64,000 nucleotides of DNA, taken from NCBI RefSeq assembly GCF_029852145.1, contig NC_079975.1:7192001-7256000 (forward strand), in the 5' to 3' direction. The translations under genes and the position numbers were made by a program. The notes under the pieces are model-generated. The model saw only the letters and a program-made list of their open reading frames with translations. It was not told where the DNA came from and did no database searches. Shown here one piece after another: positions 59,485-64,000 of this stretch (its first letter is position 1; every line of letters begins with the position of its first letter). Source of the stretch: Microplitis mediator. Its lineage: Eukaryota > Arthropoda > Insecta > Hymenoptera > Braconidae.

Positions 59485-60326
59485 AACGGAAAAAAATGAT
59501 GCTCAAAATTTTAATAGTTTGCAGTTTAATTTTGACTTAAAATTAGTATATTTGTATACTAATATCAAACCAGGATCATTATATATTACAAAATGGCTAT
59601 TATTTATATTGAAAATTGGTACACATAGAAAAGCAAAATTTGTAATTTCGTATATTAAAATTAATATGAAAAAGAATCGATAAATTGGTATCTACAGTTA
59701 TTTATTACTATTCAAATAAACATAGAAAAATTAAAAAAATTTACCACTCATTCGATTTATGTATATAATAAATTAATTTATAATAACGAATAAATAAAAG
59801 TTTATATTAATTATTAGTCAATGGGATAGAATTTATAAAATAAGAGTTAAAAGATTTCGGTATTTTTATGAGCAAAAAATCAGTATCTAGTATTCTAATT
59901 TTTCATTTTATTATTTACCACTTATTCGATTTATGTATATTGTAAATTAATTTATAATGATGAATAAATGATATTTTAAGCTAAGAATTGATCAGTGATA
60001 TCGAATTTATAAAATAAAAGTTGGTAATTTTTGCAATTTTTCGGCTGGAAAAATCAGTATCTAAGATAGCAATTCTTAATTTGACCAATCATTACTTTTT
60101 TATAGATGTATGCCATAAATTAATTCATTTTCACTAATAAGTCACGTATTTATATACCTAAAATTAATAATATTTACTTAGTTTTTGAAATAATTGATAG
60201 TAGTTTTTAGGAATCTACAAAAATAAGTAAACTACTTTACATTAAGTACATAATAGTACTAATTATTAATAACAGACTCACTTTTTTCTATTATTTATTA
60301 ATTTTTAATATTCTGTTTTTTCCGTG
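59485..60326 (-). mobile_element. Element F, copy 2 (inverse orientation)
   Basis: Reverse-complement of 14463-15302 over the full length with scattered substitutions. Ends AACGGAAAAAAATGATGCTC and TATTCTGTTTTTTCCGTG between TA at 59483-59484 and 60327-60328. Confidence 0.9.
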
Positions 60327-61241
60327 TATACATATAATGATGTGTAATTTCAATATAATCAATGAATTAATTAGTTAATAAACGTTATATATATATATAT
60401 TTATATATAACATGTCTCTAATAATTGCCGTTATAAAGTCATGTGCTTAAAGAGATTAAGTTACAATGCCGCGGCTTAGAAACAAAAAATATGTAAGTAA
60501 AGACGACGTTAAAAATTCAGGGATAACGTTTAACGTAACACATATTTATATATACATATATATGTATGCATCATAGTAGTCGTATCGGCAGACTTAGAAC
60601 TTTCACATTGGCATCTTCACGGATTTCTTGTACTCGCGAGCTCCTAAGAAAGTGTATATATGTAATACTTACATATACATGTGTATATATGTTACTGAAT
60701 ACCAGCGATAGCATTAGTGAGTAAACATAATCAGTGGTCTTGTCGAGTGAGTGAGCAGAGTCTAGTCGCGAGTTTAGGTCCCGTATTAATAACATATGAG
60801 AATACGATTTATTAAATAAAATATTAAATAAGTAAACTGTTGAGTACGTGACGTCTTAGAGTTTGAGAGAACGAATCGATGGGTAAATTTGCGCAAGTCA
60901 CAAAACTTGCCATGCTAGAGCTGTGTCAATGTCAATGTCAATTCCAATGCCAATGTCAATGTCTACGGTCACTCGGACATTCAAAAAAAATATTTCGTAA
61001 TTGAGATAATAAACGATTATTCTTTTTGCTTGTATTTTTTTAGATTAATGGTTTTATTTTTGTTTACTGTAAGTAACTGCTCATTCAATATTTTATTATT
61101 GAATTTTTTTTTATCTCACGTTAAACTTATTATCGAAATACCCCAGCTTCATCTGGACCTTGATCTTTAAATAATTGTAAATTATTTTTTTTATCTGTCA
61201 AAAATAAAAAAAAAATTTGTTTATCAAATTTTATTTTATTA
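60327..61241. other. Unique sequence with (TCAATG)n patch
   Basis: 60560-60970 is less AT-rich; 60926-60962 is a degenerate TCAATG hexamer repeat. No gene called. Confidence 0.3.
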
Positions 61242-62403
61242 CTCTGTAACAAAAACCGGGGTAATCCATGTAGGAAAAAAGTTATTTACAACGGGGCCTA
61301 TCTTGGTACAATATTGGGCTGCCCCAATCAATTTCGGCCCAAGGTCTAGCCAATACTCAACTACCAATTCATGGTTTGTGAGCTTTGGCCCAAGATCTAG
61401 CCAATATTCAGCTACCAAGTCTTGGTTTGTGAGCCTTGGCCCAAGATCTAGCCAATACTCAAGTACCAAGTCCTGGATTATAAGCCTTGGCCCAAGGTCT
61501 AGCCAATACTCAACTACCAATTCATGGTTTGTGAGCTTTGGCCCAAGATCTAGCCAATATTCACCTACCAAGTCTTGGTTTGTGAGCCTTGGCCCAAGAT
61601 CTAGCCAATACTCAAGTACCAAGTCCTGGATTATAAGCCTTGGCCCAAGGTCTAGCCAATACTCAACTACCAATTCATGGTTTGTGAGCTTTGGCCCAAG
61701 ATCTAGCCAATATTCACCTACCAGTTCCTGGTTTGTGAGCCTTGGGCCAAGATCTAGCCAATACTCAAGTACCAAGTCCTGGATTATAAGCCTTGGCCCA
61801 ACGTCTAGCCAATATTCACCTACCAGTTCCTGGTTTGTGAGCCTTGGCCCAAGATCTAGCCAATACTGAACTACCAAGTCCTGGTTTGTGAGATTTGGCC
61901 CAAGGTCTAGCTAATACTCAACTACCAAGTCCTGGTTTGTAAACTTATAAGTTCAGGCGGTGTAGGTGTTAAAATATTTGGTATTAAATTTCAACACCGA
62001 AAGCGGTGTTCAAATAACACCGCCGAAGGTGTAAATATTTTTACTGGTGTTGAAAACATTTTACTTTGTGAATATTGTTACTTACTCGATCACGAAAGTT
62101 AAAAAGTATTTTTATTGATTAATTAAATTATTGGTGATTGAAATGGTGGCCGTAAAATGGTGTAATTTGTAAATAAATTACGTATAACACCAATAATTAT
62201 TTAAATAAGTACACAGCAAAATTTAAATTTCCCCAGATAATATTCATTAAACTTTTATATTTTTTTTCTAATTTCTATACGTAGAATTTTTTTTTACACC
62301 GATTTAACACCGCCAAATTACACCACTTACACTGGTGTTATTTCATTTTAACACCGCGTGGTATTAAATTGAGCCCATTTTTAACACCGCTCTTTTTACA
62401 GTG
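61242..62403. mobile_element. Family C element containing a minisatellite
   Basis: Left TIR CTCTGTAACAAAAACCGGGG after TA (61240-61241) and right TIR CCGCTCTTTTTACAGTG before TA (62404-62405). Between the TIR and the normal C body (GGCGGTGTAGGTGTTAAAAT, 61955) lie about 680 extra bp, mostly the 51-bp array. The rest is the second C subfamily. Confidence 0.75.
61336..61947. repeat. 51-bp minisatellite, 12 units with 153-bp higher order
   Basis: Units start at 61336 and every 51 bp to 61897 without indels. Each has GGCCCAAGATCTAGCCAATA, usually with a BglII-like AGATCT, in the palindrome TTGGC...GCCAA. Units fall into types a, b, c in the order abc abc abc then b, d, e. Because 51 is a multiple of 3, frames of 188 (plus) and 212 (minus, YWLDLGPRLTNQELV) codons stay open. 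On the minus strand the unit at 61897 has TGG changed to TAG. Not considered a gene. Confidence 0.93.
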
Positions 62404-64000
62404 TAGTAAGAAACAATTTTATTTATAACGGTCATTTATTTTATAACAAATGATTACAACATCGTAACAGGAAATAATAATAAAAAAAAATTTAACAACG
62501 GTAAATTGTTACCCCTGGCATGGAAAGGACGCAACCAGCAATATCTGACGTAACAATGCCCCAAAAATCTTAAGGCCCAAACCGTTGCGCTGGCCGATTT
62601 GGAACGAACCGTTATGGTTTACTTGTATTATGTCTGTTGTATATATATATATATACGTATATAAACGCCGCTATATCTTGTTAACTTATGTCTCTTTGTC
62701 ACTGCTCTTAACATTTATTACCATAATGGAATACAAACTAAAAAAAAATTATTTCAACGTAATTAGAAAAATTTATAATTTATTACTCGAATTTTGAATA
62801 TGAGTAGATTTCAATTTTTAGGCTGAGTACCACGACAATATAAATTATTTAAAGTTTCTAAAAAAAAAGTACAAATAAAGATCATAAAAAATAAGTGTTC
62901 TACTTTTGTATTTATAATGCGGCCTCTACCTTCTTTTGGTCTACTTTGCAATCCATCCGCCAACTTAAGTATCAACATTATGAGTATGAACTAAACTATG
63001 TACTGAGTATTTACAACTACTTGACTTGTATCTTCAATTTTATCTAGGAGATAGTACTTTTACTGGATAATTATTACTATTTATTGGACAAGTTAATTTT
63101 TTTTATGATCATCAATAATATAATATATATATTACTGTCTAAAGAATCCAATATCGTGACGCAAAAGATATTTTTCTTATGGAATTGAATCGTTGGTTTA
63201 TTTGTTTGAAGCTGTGAAATTGAGGATCAGTTATTTTGGTCTGTTCAAAATTTTGATTGTGATAAATGGATTGAAACTATTGTTTTTGGGCACGAATAAT
63301 TATTTTATGAAGTAATTAGAACAATGTGGGAAAAGATGCAGTGGGGGAAAATTAGATGCCATTTATAGAAACTCAAAAAAAATTATTTTTTGTTTGCGTA
63401 GCGTTTGTAGAAAAGTACGGGGCAAGTTAATTAACTCGAGCATGGCGGGTAATTTAAAATTTTCATGAGTTAATTTTAAAGTTCATAAAAGTTAGCTTCT
63501 AAATTTGAGACAATTCAGAACAAGAAATCCAGAATAAGAAATTCAAAAGTAAAAAAAAATTCAATTTTCAGACCTTGATCTTGAAAAGTTTTTATAGTCA
63601 AAAAAATTCACAAGAGCGCATTTAAAAAGTACTCAGTTAAAGTGTTTTTTTACTCCTGAATGTTTTCAGAGTCGAAATATGATCAACTCAAAGTTCAGAA
63701 CTGTCCAAAATTTGGAGGTTTATTATGAAAATTTTCATAGCCAACTATTTCTGCATAGACAAGTCAAATTTGACAAATGCCCAGGTAAAAAAAATTTTCG
63801 TTCATAATGAATTTAGATCTGAATTTCATGACGAAACTCAGATCGTGACACAAATATGACTTTTATCATAAATTTACTCCAACTTTTCGTCTAGTAAATC
63901 AGTATCAATTATAAAATTAATTTATTACGTCTTTTAATTGGACTTGGGATGATTTCGATAGAAACTTGACTGAATTTTTACTGAATTAACCTTTTGTCAA
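62404..64000. other. Unique AT-rich sequence
   Basis: 62500-62640 is GC-richer. 63490-63760 repeats words of the foldback at 24000 (GACAATTCAGAAC, GTTCAGAACTGTC). No gene supported. Confidence 0.3.

Noticed and set aside
61239..61877. 212-codon minus-strand frame of YWLDLGP repeats as a gene
   Set aside because: It is the 51-bp minisatellite read in frame; the opposite strand is equally open, an upstream unit has a stop, and the array lies in a MITE.
1..64000. Integrated viral or polydnavirus segment
   Set aside because: No viral gene, junction motif or capsid/replication frame was seen; the guess of a wasp host alone gives no support.

Overview
The window is strongly AT-rich, repeat-dense nuclear DNA of a eukaryote. 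The density of small terminal-inverted-repeat (TIR) elements, one relic of a Jockey-like non-LTR retrotransposon, a tRNA-like fragment and the general texture suggest an insect. An AT-rich parasitoid-wasp-like genome would fit, but no diagnostic gene is present and that placing is a guess. No complete protein-coding gene is visible, and nearly all long open frames are by-products of microsatellites, TIR elements or a minisatellite. The window is best read as intergenic DNA or a very large intron.

Region by region. 1-3000 is packed with two foldback families (called A and B here), both making 8-bp target duplications, with one A nested inside a B; a short coding-looking exon candidate lies at 889-976. 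3947-4930 and 25150-26133 form a closely similar inverted duplication of about 1 kb, each arm keeping a 56-codon reading frame. 5960-6932 is a three-level nest (K > A > L). 7879-12666 holds element I, a P element, a C element interrupted by the unusual D element, and a deleted S element. 14193-15465 holds Q and a G-rich element split by F. 17391-24442 holds T, C, O, G, a G-rich element, P and a foldback, plus a tRNA-like remnant. 26873-27714 is I inside Q. 27715-29580 is low in repeats and holds a CRE site and a possible first exon. 31586-40390 holds A, Q, R with nested E, M with nested N, R, C and a 1.55-kb foldback (U). 41624-42077 is the retrotransposon relic. 44284-50910 holds S, C, P with nested A, two C copies and G. 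51856-56163 holds a palindrome (W), M, P and a three-level nest (P > I > J). 57082-60326 holds G-rich elements, a C fragment and the second F. 61242-62403 is a C element that contains a 12-unit minisatellite.

Most families with clear ends (C, E, F, J, K, M, P, Q) lie between TA dinucleotides and look like non-autonomous Tc1/mariner-type elements. A and B give 8-bp duplications (hAT-like), and G gives 4 bp. A recurring oddity is that many families are filled with one family-specific word repeated in both orientations: ACACCG in C, GGTAGC in D, TTATGGTAAT in E, GGAGT in P, TTGTGTT in M, TTGAGG in O and N, ATGATCAT in W, CATATATG in I, and GGGGCA(A/G)A in J and K. This shared design and the nesting order are the most interesting things here. 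I found no convincing new gene system.
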